Shown here: positions 8,466 through 18,300 of the stretch, piece by piece | Layout of the letters: every line of letters begins with the position of its first letter | Numbering within the stretch: position 1 is the first letter of the stretch | Source: Clostridiales bacterium | GTDB lineage: Bacteria > Bacillota > Clostridia > Lachnospirales > Lachnospiraceae | NCBI GenBank assembly: GCA_003343625.1 | Contig: QAKV01000041.1 | Coordinates: 1 to 64,000, forward strand | Length of the DNA: 64,000 bases | Reading direction: 5' to 3' | Position numbers and translations under genes: made by a program | The notes under the pieces: generated by a model | Database searches by the model: none | Seen by the model: only the letters and a program-made list of their open reading frames with translations | What the model was told of the DNA's origin: nothing

Positions 8466-10232
8466 ATGACAAAGGCTTTGAAAATTTTCGGCATCAACGG
8501 GCCGCTGGTCTCCATTAAGGGACAGACGGACCTAAAGATGGGCGAAATGGTATACGTGGGCGGGGAAAAGCTGGTGGGCGAAGTGATCCGGCTGACCAAA
8601 GAAATGGCTACCATCCAGGTTTTTGAGGAGACTTCCGGCTTAAAGCCGGGGGAGACCATCCATCCCACCGGGGCGACCCTTTCCGTCACCCTGGCGCCCG
8701 GAATCGTGAGAAATATCTTCGACGGAATTGAGCGCCCCCTGACGGAAATCGCCAGGAAGTCCGGAACCTATATCGACAGGGGCTTTTCCATGGAATCCCT
8801 GGACACGCAGAAGAAGTGGGCCGCGAAGATGTGTGTCAGGCCCGGGGATTACGTGACGGGAGGGACGATTCTGGCGGAAGTGCCGGAAACCCCTGCCATT
8901 ACGCATAAAGTGATGGTTCCTCCCGGATTGGAAGGCAGGGTGGAAACCGTGGTTCCCGACGGGGAATACACTATCAACGATACCATCGTGACGATCATGC
9001 GCAGGGATGATTCCGTGGTCAGGCTGACGATGACCCAGAAATGGCCTATCCGCGTGGCCCGTCCGTCAGCGAAGCGTCATCCCGCGTCCCGCCCCCTGGT
9101 GACGGGACAGAGAATCCTGGACACTCTGTTCCCCATCGCCAAAGGCGGTACGGCGGCTATCCCCGGCGGGTTCGGCACCGGCAAGACGATGACTCAGCAC
9201 GCCATCGCAAAGTGGTCCGATGCGGATCTGATCGTCTATATCGGCTGCGGCGAGCGCGGCAACGAGATGACGGAAGTGCTGGAAGATTTCTCCAAACTGA
9301 TCGATCCGAAATCCGGCCGTCCCATGATGGATCGCACGGTGCTTATCGCCAATACGTCCAACATGCCCGTGGCGGCCAGAGAAGCGAGCATTTACACGGG
9401 GCTGACGTTGGCGGAATATTATCGTGATATGGGCTATCATGTGGCCATCATGGCGGATTCCACATCCCGGTGGGCGGAAGCGCTGCGCGAGCTCTCCGGC
9501 AGACTGGAGGAAATGCCCGCGGAAGAAGGGTTCCCGGCCTATCTGGCCAGCCGTCTGTCGGGCTTTTATGAGCGCGCCGGAATGGTGGAGAACTTAAACG
9601 GGACGGAAGGAAGCGTCACGATCATCGGAGCGGTTTCCCCCCAGGGAGGCGACTTTTCCGAACCCGTCACCCAGAATACGAAGCGGTTCGTGCGCTGCTT
9701 CTGGGGACTGGACAAAGGTCTGGCGTATGCCAGGCATTTCCCGGCCATCCACTGGCTCACCAGCTACAGCGAGTACCTGCCGGATCTGGCCAGCTGGTAT
9801 GCGGACAACGTGGGCTCCGATTTCATCGATGACAGAAATCAGCTGGTGGCGATCCTGAACCAGGAGAGCAGCCTGATGGAAATCGTCAAGCTGATCGGCA
9901 ACGACGTGCTGCCGGACGATCAGAAACTGACCTTGGAGATCGCCAGGGTGATCCGTCTGGGCTTTTTGCAGCAGAACGCTTTCCATCCTCAGGATACCTC
10001 CGTGCCTCTGATCAAACAGAAGAAGATGATGGAAACGATTCTGTACCTGTATCAGAAAGCGAAAGCTCTGGTTTCCATGGGGATGCCCATGTCGGTGCTC
10101 AAAGAGGATCCGATTTTCGACAGGGTGATTTCCATCAAATACGATGTGGAAAATGACCGTCTGGACAAATTCGACGATTATAAAAAGGCGATCGATCAGT
10201 TCTACGATAATGTCATCGCCCGGAACGCATAA
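8466..10232 (+). CDS. atpA: V-type ATP synthase/ATPase catalytic subunit A
   Basis: The 588-residue catalytic subunit has the family's usual length. The P-loop GGFGTGKT lies near residues 234-241, followed by the GCGERGNEM motif (near 259) and the adenine-binding region. The non-homologous insert that separates A-type from B-type subunits is present between about residues 110 and 200. It hydrolyses or synthesises ATP at the A/B interface in the cytoplasmic head. AGGAGG precedes the ATG and atpB starts 11 bases after its stop. Confidence 0.97.
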   Translation: MTKALKIFGINGPLVSIKGQTDLKMGEMVYVGGEKLVGEVIRLTKEMATIQVFEETSGLKPGETIHPTGATLSVTLAPGIVRNIFDGIERPLTEIARKSGTYIDRGFSMESLDTQKKWAAKMCVRPGDYVTGGTILAEVPETPAITHKVMVPPGLEGRVETVVPDGEYTINDTIVTIMRRDDSVVRLTMTQKWPIRVARPSAKRHPASRPLVTGQRILDTLFPIAKGGTAAIPGGFGTGKTMTQHAIAKWSDADLIVYIGCGERGNEMTEVLEDFSKLIDPKSGRPMMDRTVLIANTSNMPVAAREASIYTGLTLAEYYRDMGYHVAIMADSTSRWAEALRELSGRLEEMPAEEGFPAYLASRLSGFYERAGMVENLNGTEGSVTIIGAVSPQGGDFSEPVTQNTKRFVRCFWGLDKGLAYARHFPAIHWLTSYSEYLPDLASWYADNVGSDFIDDRNQLVAILNQESSLMEIVKLIGNDVLPDDQKLTLEIARVIRLGFLQQNAFHPQDTSVPLIKQKKMMETILYLYQKAKALVSMGMPMSVLKEDPIFDRVISIKYDVENDRLDKFDDYKKAIDQFYDNVIARNA

Positions 10233-10243
10233 GGAGGGATAGC

Positions 10244-11638
10244 ATGGCAATAGAATATTTAGGCCTGAGTTCCGTCAACGGCCCCTTCGTCGTGCTGGAA
10301 GGGATTCGCGGCGCGGCCTATGATGAAATCGTTGAAATCGTGGCGGAAGGACGGGAGAAAAAACTGGGCCGCATCGTGGAGATCAACGACGATAAAGCGG
10401 TGGTGCAGGTATTCGAAGGAACGGAAAACCTGTCTTTGCATAACACCCATACCCGCCTGACCGGACATCCCATGGAGATCGGCCTGACCGGAGACCTGCT
10501 GGGCCGCACTTTCAACGGAATCGGCGAACCCATCGACAATCTGGGAGATGTGGTGGCGGAAAAGTATGCCGACGTCAACGGGAAGCCCTTAAACCCCGTG
10601 ACCCGGGAATATCCCCGTAACTATATCCGTACGGGGATTTCCGCCATCGACGGGCTGACCACTCTGATCCGCGGTCAGAAGCTGCCGATTTTTTCCGGAA
10701 ACGGCCTGCCCCACGATCAGCTGGCGGCGCAGATCGTCCGTCAGGCATCTCTGGGCGACGATTCCGATGAGCAGTTCGCTATCGTGTTCGCGGCCATGGG
10801 CGTCAAATACGATGTGGCGGAGTATTTCCGGCATACCTTTGCGGAAAGCGGCGTTTTCGACCACGTGGTGATGTTCCTGAACCTGGCCAACGATCCGGTG
10901 GTGGAGCGTCTGATCACCCCGAAGGTGGCGCTGACCGCAGCCGAATATCTGGCATTCGAAAAACATATGCACATCCTGGTCATCCTGACGGATATGACCT
11001 CCTTTGCGGAAGCCATGCGGGAAGTGTCCTCCAGCAAAGGGGAAATCCCGTCCAGAAAAGGATACCCGGGTTACCTGTATTCCGAACTGGCGACTCTCTA
11101 TGAGCGGGCCGGCATCGTGGAAGGGGTGGAAGGCTCCGTGACCCAGATCCCGATCCTGACCATGCCAAACGACGATATAACCCATCCGATTCCGGATCTG
11201 ACCGGTTACATTACGGAGGGGCAGATCGTTTTGGACCGCAGCTTAAACGGCCAGGGGATCTATCCCCCTATCAACGTGCTGCCCAGCCTTTCCCGCCTGA
11301 TGAAGGACGGCATCGGCGAAGGCTATACCAGGGCGGATCATCAGGCGGTGGCCAACCAGCTGTTTTCCTCCTATGCGAAAGTGGGGGATGCGCGGGCGCT
11401 GGCCAGCGTCATCGGCGAGGACGAGCTGTCCGCGCTGGATAAGAAATATCTGGAGTTCGGGAAGGCCTTCGAGAATACCTTTGTGGGCCAGGGCGAGGAG
11501 GAGAACCGGACGATCCTGCAGACGCTGGAAATCGGCTGGGATCTGCTTCGTATGCTTCCCAGGGAGGAGCTGGACCGAATCGATACCAAGATCCTGGATC
11601 AGTATTACGATGTCGCCCGGGACGAAAAACAGGCGTAA
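10244..11638 (+). CDS. atpB: V-type ATP synthase/ATPase non-catalytic subunit B
   Basis: The 464-residue protein aligns with V-type subunit B. It lacks a functional P-loop: the equivalent segment reads [14 protein letters not shown] near residue 150, as expected for the non-catalytic partner. It alternates with subunit A in the hexameric head. The conserved ITYPSLSR-type region appears as [13 protein letters not shown] near residue 345. It is tightly packed between A and D, with a good AGGAGG site. Confidence 0.97.
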   Translation: MAIEYLGLSSVNGPFVVLEGIRGAAYDEIVEIVAEGREKKLGRIVEINDDKAVVQVFEGTENLSLHNTHTRLTGHPMEIGLTGDLLGRTFNGIGEPIDNLGDVVAEKYADVNGKPLNPVTREYPRNYIRTGISAIDGLTTLIRGQKLPIFSGNGLPHDQLAAQIVRQASLGDDSDEQFAIVFAAMGVKYDVAEYFRHTFAESGVFDHVVMFLNLANDPVVERLITPKVALTAAEYLAFEKHMHILVILTDMTSFAEAMREVSSSKGEIPSRKGYPGYLYSELATLYERAGIVEGVEGSVTQIPILTMPNDDITHPIPDLTGYITEGQIVLDRSLNGQGIYPPINVLPSLSRLMKDGIGEGYTRADHQAVANQLFSSYAKVGDARALASVIGEDELSALDKKYLEFGKAFENTFVGQGEEENRTILQTLEIGWDLLRMLPREELDRIDTKILDQYYDVARDEKQA

Positions 11639-11650
11639 GGAGGCGTTTCT

Positions 11651-12268
11651 ATGGATCTCAACGCATTTCCTACCAAAGGCAATCTGATGCTGGCCAAAAA
11701 CTCCCTTGCCCTGGCCAAACAGGGGTATGAGCTGATGGACAAGAAGCGGAACATCCTGGTGCGGGAGCTGATGAACCTGATCGAGGAAGCCAAAACCATT
11801 CAGGCGGAGATCGACAGCACCTTCAGCCAGGCCTATCAGTCATTGCAGAAGGCGAACATCCAGACGGGTATCCATTACGTGCAGGAGATCGCCAGAGCGA
11901 TCCCCATAGAGGATTCCGTGCGCGTCAAAAGCCGCAGCATCATGGGAACCGAAATCCCGCTGGTGGAACACGAGGAAGAAAAAAGGCAGCCTTATTATGG
12001 TTTCTATAATTCCAGCGAATCTGTCGATGAGGCCAGAGAGGGATTTCTGAAGGTCAAAGAGCTGACCATTCGCCTGTCCATGGTGGAAAATTCCGCCTAC
12101 CGTCTGGCGGTCAATATCAGAAAGACTCAAAAGAGGGCGAACGCCCTGAAAAACATCACCATTCCCAGCTATACGGCGCTGGTCAAAAATATCAGCAACG
12201 CGTTGGAGGAAAAGGAAAGGGAGGAATTCACCCGCCTGAAGGTGATCAAACGGAATATGCAGAAATGA
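11651..12268 (+). CDS. atpD: V-type ATP synthase/ATPase subunit D (central rotor shaft)
   Basis: The 205-residue helical protein matches subunit D. It opens with the family signature FPTKGNLMLAKNSLALAKQGYELMDKK (N-terminal helix of the rotor shaft) and ends with a second long helix. It forms the rotating axle inside the A3B3 head. It is the last gene of the operon; a terminator begins 6 bases after its stop. No H/J-type genes follow. Confidence 0.95.
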   Translation: MDLNAFPTKGNLMLAKNSLALAKQGYELMDKKRNILVRELMNLIEEAKTIQAEIDSTFSQAYQSLQKANIQTGIHYVQEIARAIPIEDSVRVKSRSIMGTEIPLVEHEEEKRQPYYGFYNSSESVDEAREGFLKVKELTIRLSMVENSAYRLAVNIRKTQKRANALKNITIPSYTALVKNISNALEEKEREEFTRLKVIKRNMQK

Positions 12269-12273
12269 AAAAC

Positions 12274-12354
12274 GCCCCGGAGGTGGAAACAGTTCGCGCG
12301 CTGTCAGCGCAGCTGACAAGTCGTTTGTACGGTTTAGCCTCCCGGGCATTTTTT
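12274..12354 (+). terminator. Terminator of the V-ATPase operon
   Basis: GCCCCGGAGG (12274-12283) pairs with CCTCCCGGGC (about 12338-12347) with one mismatch and is followed by six T residues (12349-12354). A perfect inner hairpin TGTCAGC-GCA-GCTGACA sits at 12302-12318. The T-tract ends just before the convergent XRE gene, whose 3' end this structure may also protect. Confidence 0.8.
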
Positions 12355-12359
12355 CATTT

Positions 12360-12710
12360 CTATTTTTCTGCGTCGCGGTTTTGCGGATCGTGCTTTAAGA
12401 GCAGTTGCGCCTCCGCAATCAGCAATCGTTTCATTTCCGGCGAGAGGCGACCGTAATAGTACATCAGCCTTCCGGCCTGCTCGTCGGAAAAAGACGATAT
12501 ATAGTTGGGAATCTCGGTGTTCCCGAGGAGATAGTCGATGGAAACATCGAAATAATCAGCAAGTGAAATCAGGGTGGAAAAATCGGGCTCCCGGTAGTCG
12601 TTCGCATAACCGTTGAGCGTCGAGCTCGCGATATTGAGAGAGTCGGAGAGCTGGCGCTGGGTAAGATGATGTTCTGTCAGAAGCTGTTTGAGCCGTTGTC
12701 CAAAGGTCAT
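12360..12710 (-). CDS. XRE-family helix-turn-helix regulator
   Basis: The 116-residue protein has a Cro/CI-type HTH in its first 65 residues: FGQRLKQLLTEHHLTQRQLSD, then NIASSTLNGYANDYREPD, then LADYFDVSIDYLLG. A short helical tail (70-116) probably serves oligomerisation. It is a cytoplasmic DNA-binding protein, typically a repressor. It is transcribed toward the V-ATPase terminator and away from the DUF2325 gene, so the 293-base gap to its right may hold its operator. AGGAGG precedes the ATG. Confidence 0.9.
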   Translation of the reverse strand: MTFGQRLKQLLTEHHLTQRQLSDSLNIASSTLNGYANDYREPDFSTLISLADYFDVSIDYLLGNTEIPNYISSFSDEQAGRLMYYYGRLSPEMKRLLIAEAQLLLKHDPQNRDAEK

Positions 12711-12838
12711 GCCGTTTTGTCCTCCTTTTCAAGCTATACCCATTCTATATGATTTGAATTTTCGCGTCCGCATAGTGCGCGAAATGAATTATGAATACGC
12801 GAATGTGGATCAAAAACGAAGTGCAAAGGAATTTCCGG

Positions 12839-12867
12839 TTGACGAATTCACTAAAATATAATATTCT
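12839..12867 (+). promoter_or_regulatory. Putative sigma-A promoter for the DUF2325 gene
   Basis: TTGACG (12839-12844), a 17-base spacer and TATTCT (12862-12867) make a reasonable vegetative promoter. The start point would be near 12875, inside the dyad CTAAC-AATA-GTTAG (12866-12879). That dyad could be an operator for the neighbouring XRE protein. Confidence 0.5.
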
Positions 12868-12889
12868 AACAATAGTTAGTTAATGCTAA

Positions 12890-12946
12890 TTAGCGGACGA
12901 CAAAGAAGTCCGCCTTTTCTTGCCCAGCGGGTTAGCGGACACTAAC
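12890..12946 (+). promoter_or_regulatory. Leader with mutually exclusive hairpins (attenuator-like)
   Basis: The 9-mer TTAGCGGAC occurs twice (12890-12898 and 12932-12940). Between the copies lies GTCCGC (12908-12913), followed by CTTTTCTT. GTCCGC can pair with the first copy, giving a terminator-like hairpin with a T-rich tail. It can instead pair with the second copy, giving an antiterminator. GTTAG/CTAAC (12931-12946) can also close a small stem. This layout is typical of transcription attenuators. No short upstream ORF and no known riboswitch consensus is visible. Confidence 0.45.
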
Positions 12947-13003
12947 TTGCTGAAACTTTTATAATCTGAGCCTCCTGACGGAGACAGAAAGGAACGGGAT
13001 CGT

Positions 13004-13291
13004 ATGAGTATTGTGATTGTTGGCGGTAATGAAGGAATGGCGGGTCAGTATGAAATGATCTGCAGGGAACATGGCTGCAGAGCCCGGGTATTCACAAAGG
13101 AGCACGGTTCTCTGAAAAAGAAGCTGGGATGTCCTGACCTGCTGATTCTGTTCATCGGAACGGTTTCCCATAAGATGGTGATCAGCGTTACACAGGAGGC
13201 GAAACGGAACCGCATCCCGGTCATGCGGGTTCATACCAGCAGCGCCAGCGCCCTGAGAGCTGCATTGCTGGAATGCGGCGCGGCGGTTTGA
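13004..13291 (+). CDS. DUF2325 family protein
   Basis: The 95-residue protein matches DUF2325, a small family common in spore-forming Firmicutes with a Rossmann-like sketch. It opens with IVIVGGNEGM, then YEMICREHGCRARVF, then TVSHKMV and HTSSASAL near the C-terminus, all family hallmarks. The biochemical function is not established to my knowledge. A purine-rich site lies before the ATG, and the upstream leader has switch-like hairpins (12890-12946). Confidence 0.85.
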   Translation: MSIVIVGGNEGMAGQYEMICREHGCRARVFTKEHGSLKKKLGCPDLLILFIGTVSHKMVISVTQEAKRNRIPVMRVHTSSASALRAALLECGAAV

Positions 13292-13496
13292 GATAGTTTC
13301 ATGAAAAAACAATTTCGTATCCACGGAACATATTCAGCATTTTGACAAAATTTGTCATTTGAATTACATATTGTAGCTATTTTCTCTCAAAAGCTCCGAT
13401 GTATGTTAATATAGGATTAGAAAAGAACGCAATATAAGTAACAAAGACGGAGTTCCTTCTTTGAAACGGTGTTGTGAACAGACAAGGGAGAAATTT

Positions 13497-14210
13497 ATGA
13501 GAAAAATCGCAATTTGTGACAGCTGCTGCGAGACGTTGGAAGCGATGAAAAACATGCTGACCGCGCAGTACGGGAAAGAGTTGCAGATCGCCACTTATCC
13601 GTCTGGGGAGGAGCTGTTGCGCACATGGCAAAAGGATGAACGCAAAAAAGCTGAAATTGTCGTCATGGAGGTCAGGAGCGAGGAGGAAAACGGGATTGGT
13701 GCCGCCCGGCAGGTACAGGATATTTTCGGAGATGTGAAGATGATCTTTTCCACGGGAGAGCTGGAGTGCGCCGAGGATATTTTCGAAGCAAATCCGGTCT
13801 ATCTGCTGGCGAAGCCGGTCAAGCAGGAAAAGCTTTATGAAGCTGTGGATCGGGCCATCGACCAGATCGAGGAGGGAGAGGCCGCTTCGGTGACTCTGAT
13901 TTCCAAAAGTTTTATCGCCCGGGTCAGGGCTGAGGATATCTGGTACGTGGAGAGCGAGCGTCGCGTTTTGACGGTGCACAGCAGGGAAGAGGATATCCGG
14001 GTGAACATGAAGCTGAGCGATCTGGAAGAACGGCTGCCGGAATTTTTTGTCCGGGTTCACCAGAGCTATCTGGTCAATATGAAGCAGATCCGCGTCTTTT
14101 CCGCGAAGGGAGTGGAGCTGGCGGACAGGCGCATTATTCCTGTCAGCAGGCCGAGATATGCGAAAGCGAAGGATATCTTCCTGCAGTTTTTAGGGGAAAA
14201 AGAAGAATAA
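13497..14210 (+). CDS. LytTR-family response regulator with degenerate receiver
   Basis: The 237-residue protein has an N-terminal receiver-like domain (1-122) and a C-terminal LytTR DNA-binding domain (about 130-232, with IWYVESERRVLTVHS and FVRVHQSYLVNM). At the phospho-acceptor position the usual Asp is Glu (E58, in VVMEVR), and the N-terminal acidic pair is reduced to D8. The conserved Lys is kept (K106, in AKPVK). The protein should therefore not be phosphorylated normally and may be permanently active, as Glu can mimic phospho-Asp. No histidine kinase is next to it. I chose ATG 13497 because GGGAG precedes it; the frame is open further upstream. Confidence 0.85.
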   Translation: MRKIAICDSCCETLEAMKNMLTAQYGKELQIATYPSGEELLRTWQKDERKKAEIVVMEVRSEEENGIGAARQVQDIFGDVKMIFSTGELECAEDIFEANPVYLLAKPVKQEKLYEAVDRAIDQIEEGEAASVTLISKSFIARVRAEDIWYVESERRVLTVHSREEDIRVNMKLSDLEERLPEFFVRVHQSYLVNMKQIRVFSAKGVELADRRIIPVSRPRYAKAKDIFLQFLGEKEE

Positions 14211-14266
14211 GGAAAGGGTTTCCTTCCGATACTAGAGAGCAGGAAAGAGAACGGAGGGAAACGAAT

Positions 14267-15343
14267 ATGAGCGATCAGGAAAAGAGAAGGGCGCCGGGAA
14301 AGAGAGCGATGTTCACCTGCGGGGAACAGAGCATAGAATTCCCGGCGCCCGTTTTTATCCGCTCCAGCGCAGCGGTAGTGGGAAAAAAAGAGGGCGAAGG
14401 TCCGCTGGGAGAACTGTTCGATATGGTTGGAGAGGACGATCTGTTCGGATCCAACACGTGGGAAGAAGCGGAGAGCAGCCTGCAGAGGGATGCGCTGCAT
14501 CTGGCGATGAAGAAGGCGGGAATGAACAACACGGATCTGCGTTATCTGTTCGCCGGAGATCTGCTGGGACAGAGCATTGCAACCAGCTTCGGGCTGGCCC
14601 AGTATGAACGCCCGCTGTTCGGATTGTACGGCGCCTGTTCCACCTGCGGCCTCTCCTTAAGTCTGGGAGCCATGGCGATCTGTGGAGGGTTTGCCGAATC
14701 CGTAGGCTGTGTGACCAGCAGCCACTTCGCCAGCGCGGAAAAGGAATTCCGCTTTCCTCTGGGATACGGAAATCAGCGCCCCCTTTCCGCCTCCTGGACG
14801 GTCACCGGCAGCGGCGCTTTCATCCTGAGCAGCAGCCCGGGGAAAGGCGCTCGCGGAATCATTACCGGAATTACTCCGGGGAGGATCGTGGACTTCGGCC
14901 TGAAGGACTCCATGAATATGGGCGCGTGTATGGCGCCGGCAGCGGCGGACAGCATTTTCGGTCATCTGGAGGACTTCGGGCGCAGCCCGGAAGATTATGA
15001 CCGAATTATCACAGGAGATTTGGGAAAAGTGGGGCAAAGAGCCCTCCTGGATCTTCTTTTGGCAAAGGGAATCGATATTTCACGGCAGCATATGGACTGC
15101 GGGATCGAAATCTATGACGGCAAAAAGCAGGATACCCATGCCGGCGGTTCAGGCTGTGGCTGTTCGGCTGCAGTTTTGTCGGCCTACGTTTTGAAGAAAG
15201 TGGAGGAAGGGGACTGGAAGCGGGTACTGTTCGTTCCCACCGGCGCACTGTTGTCTAAGACGAGCTTCAACGAAGGGAAGAACGTTCCGGGAATCGCCCA
15301 CTGTGTGGTGATCGAGCATGTGGACGCGGCCCGGAACGCATAA
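14267..15343 (+). CDS. spoVAD: Stage V sporulation protein AD
   Basis: The 358-residue protein matches SpoVAD, a thiolase-fold protein of the SpoVA channel that binds dipicolinic acid for uptake into the forespore. Seen are GLYGACSTCGLSLSLGAMAICGGFA (about 125-150, the thiolase-like Cys region) and SHFASAEKEFRFPLGYGNQRP (about 157-177), both strongly conserved. In most spore-formers spoVAD lies between spoVAC and spoVAE; here neither is adjacent, so the gene is isolated. The N-terminus is extended by about 20 polar residues. A GGAGGG site precedes the ATG. The convergent phosphorylase-like gene ends only 13 bases away, with no terminator between. Confidence 0.93.
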   Translation: MSDQEKRRAPGKRAMFTCGEQSIEFPAPVFIRSSAAVVGKKEGEGPLGELFDMVGEDDLFGSNTWEEAESSLQRDALHLAMKKAGMNNTDLRYLFAGDLLGQSIATSFGLAQYERPLFGLYGACSTCGLSLSLGAMAICGGFAESVGCVTSSHFASAEKEFRFPLGYGNQRPLSASWTVTGSGAFILSSSPGKGARGIITGITPGRIVDFGLKDSMNMGACMAPAAADSIFGHLEDFGRSPEDYDRIITGDLGKVGQRALLDLLLAKGIDISRQHMDCGIEIYDGKKQDTHAGGSGCGCSAAVLSAYVLKKVEEGDWKRVLFVPTGALLSKTSFNEGKNVPGIAHCVVIEHVDAARNA

Positions 15344-15356
15344 AACAGGTATGGAT

Positions 15357-18300
15357 TCAGCAGGGAATATAGATGTCTATCTGTTCCCCGCAGCGGTTGA
15401 ATTCCTGTATCGGGACTAGCAAACCGCCCTGGCGATAGGGATTTCGAAGAAGCAGCCCTGATAGCGTCTTCCCTTCTGTCACAGCGCAAAGACTGTATTC
15501 TGGAGACAGGTGATACTGAAATACTCGGATTTTCCCGAAACAGCGATATCGAAATCGGAGGCCGTCCAGGGATCGAGGAAGCTGGGGGTCGATGATAAGG
15601 CCGTCTTTGGAAAAGCGGATTCCCAGAATGTTCTCGATGAGCTGGCGCAGATAGATGCCAGGGCCGCTGGAATAGAGCCGCCACCCGCCGTTGACCCGGA
15701 TGGATCCGGTGCGGAGCAAATCAAAGGACCGTTCATACTCGTAACGGTCATGGAACGCGCCGTCCGAAGAACTGAAGTACAGATTGCTTTGCCGGATTCC
15801 CGCGTTGGGGACGGTGTGTCCGATGAGGATGGGATTTATGGAAAATAGCGATTCCCAGGCTTCTGCAGAATACCCCAGCTTAGCCATTGCTTCGATATAG
15901 CGAATGTGGGCGTGGGTATATTGCAGGCTGATTTCCCGTCCGACGTTGGCGGCCTGTTCGGCGCGGCGAAACAGGCAGCAAATACCTCCCTGATATCGGG
16001 CGGGACGGTCCATCAGTCGTACTCCGTCCGGAAATTTCAGGTGAGTTGCTATGATTTCAGCGTTATTTTGCGCCTGAGCGGGATTCACCAGTTCCGCTAT
16101 GATACTTCTGGTCATTGGAAGAAGCCTGTAGTGGATGCCGGTTTGGGAATCAAGAGGATGCAGCATGTAAGGATTGGCCTGTCCGGCCTGCCAGAAACCG
16201 GCGATCACCCCTCCGCGGATCAGATGCCGCTGAAAAGCCATCTTCAGGCGGTCTGCAAGAGAAGAGAACTTTGAGGACAGCGTTTCACAATTCTTCTGCC
16301 CGGCCAGCGCCTTATCCAGAGAGCGGAATGTCTGATAGGCCAGGGCGACGGTCCAGGAGCTGACCAGATTCTCTTTGAGAGTCTCCGAGGCGGGTTGAAG
16401 CGTATCATCCCAGTCCCCCCCTGCATAGGTAATGAGATCATTTCCCGGAAGAAGGCGGAATCGGATGATACAGGAAAGCGCCAGCTCGATATGGGACAGA
16501 ATGGAATCCCTGCATTCGGGATCATCTGCATATGCCACTTCTTCTGCGAGGAGATCGTAATCCCCCGTGGCTTCCAGATAATCCGCGACGCTCTTCAGTG
16601 GCCAGAAGATCACGTCGCCATGGCATTCACCGGCGGAATCGGAATAGCGATCGAACATAAACCACTGGGGCCATTCCTGCGTCGTCTTGCTCTGATGGGA
16701 AAAAATTCGAAGTAACGTATCCCGTGCCAGTTCGTAATGCTGAGTGGCCAGAAAAAATTCCATAGGGCCCTGACAGACGTCGCGAGTGCCCCAGGCGGCT
16801 CCGCCTGTCTGTTCCAGCCCATGGGGCATGGCGAAGTGTATCAGGGCATTGTGAGCATACCACCAGACGGTTTCATTCAGAATGGAAATCCGTTCGATAT
16901 GGTCCCCGATATCCAGGGAAAACTGCCGGATCAGCTCTTCATAATAGGACAGACAGATCAGTTTTTCTTTTTCGAATTCGGGATGTTCTGCACTCGCAGC
17001 GGCTGTTGGTTTCGTATCCAGATGTCCCCGGATCGTTACAGAAAAGCCGGAAACTCCGGAAAAAGACAACGACAGGCGATCGCCGTCCAGGGATTGTCCG
17101 CCGTCCAGAAATACGCCATCGCCCCATATCCAGGCGGGATGATCGGGGGATAAAACGTCGTAATGGAGTTGCGGATAAGCAGGAAAATGGCCATAAAAAC
17201 GGATGCCGTCCGGCAGCTGTTCGAAGGTGTAGTCGCCTGCATACTCCAGCGTGCCCATCACGACCTGGCCGGTTACGATAAAATCATAGGAAATGCGGTT
17301 GCAGCTGGTTACCGTCAGAAAAAGATCAGGGGATTGGGCTGCGGCATAAGCCGTTACGATCAGAGTATCTTGTTCGGTTTTATAAAACCATCTGGAATAG
17401 TTCATTCCCATTTCGTAGAGGCCGGGAAGGCACAACATATGGAATCGATTTTTCTGGCGGATGTAAATCCGCAGTCCGCTGTGTTTTTGTAAATTCAAAA
17501 AGCCCCGGGAGGAAGAGAACAACTTGTGCCGATCCGTGTTACCAACGGCCACGTGGCTGTGAAATACACCGAACATGTACTGGGTGGACGCGATCAAAGA
17601 ACTGCTGATCCGAGATGTATCCGGAGGAGTTATGAGGATCGTTCCATGAGGCCGAAGGGTTAAAAGCTCCTTTTCTTTGGTGACTACATGGGCGTGATCT
17701 GGAGTGAAGAAGGAAAAAAGTGCGTTTTCGCGGATTTCTTCCAGACTTCGGCGGGGAAAAAGAAAGTCGATTTCCTCCGCCGAAAAGGGAAGGGAAGAGA
17801 GCGGCTGGACGAATTCACCTTTGAGGCGAACCGATTTCAAAGGGAAAAAAACGCCGCAGTCTTCGCCAGCTTTCTCATGGATGCAGAAGATTTGTGCCTG
17901 CGGTTGCGGCGCCGTGACGGCATCTGGATGGTCGCGGAGAAACATGCCGTAAAACCCCACGGAAACTTCTCCGTTCAAATGGATCTTTTCAGTCTGCAGA
18001 GCGATATATGCGAATTCGTATTGCAGGACGGTATCTTCCAGGTCGCTTGAAAGCGCGGCCGGAGTTCCCGTTTCTTTGCAGGAGAGGCCGAAAAATTGAA
18101 GCCCGTCCGTGGAATAGTGGATCGCCCTGCAGCCGATTGCCCCCTGTTGTACATAGGGATTGCAGGAATGAGAAGGCAGATTTTGACGGGAACAGACGAC
18201 ATAACCATTGTCTTCCGAAAAGACGGAATGACCAAGATACTGGGAAGTATACAGTTCATTGGTATAGACAGCGGTTTCTGCACTGATGCCGAGATCCTGC

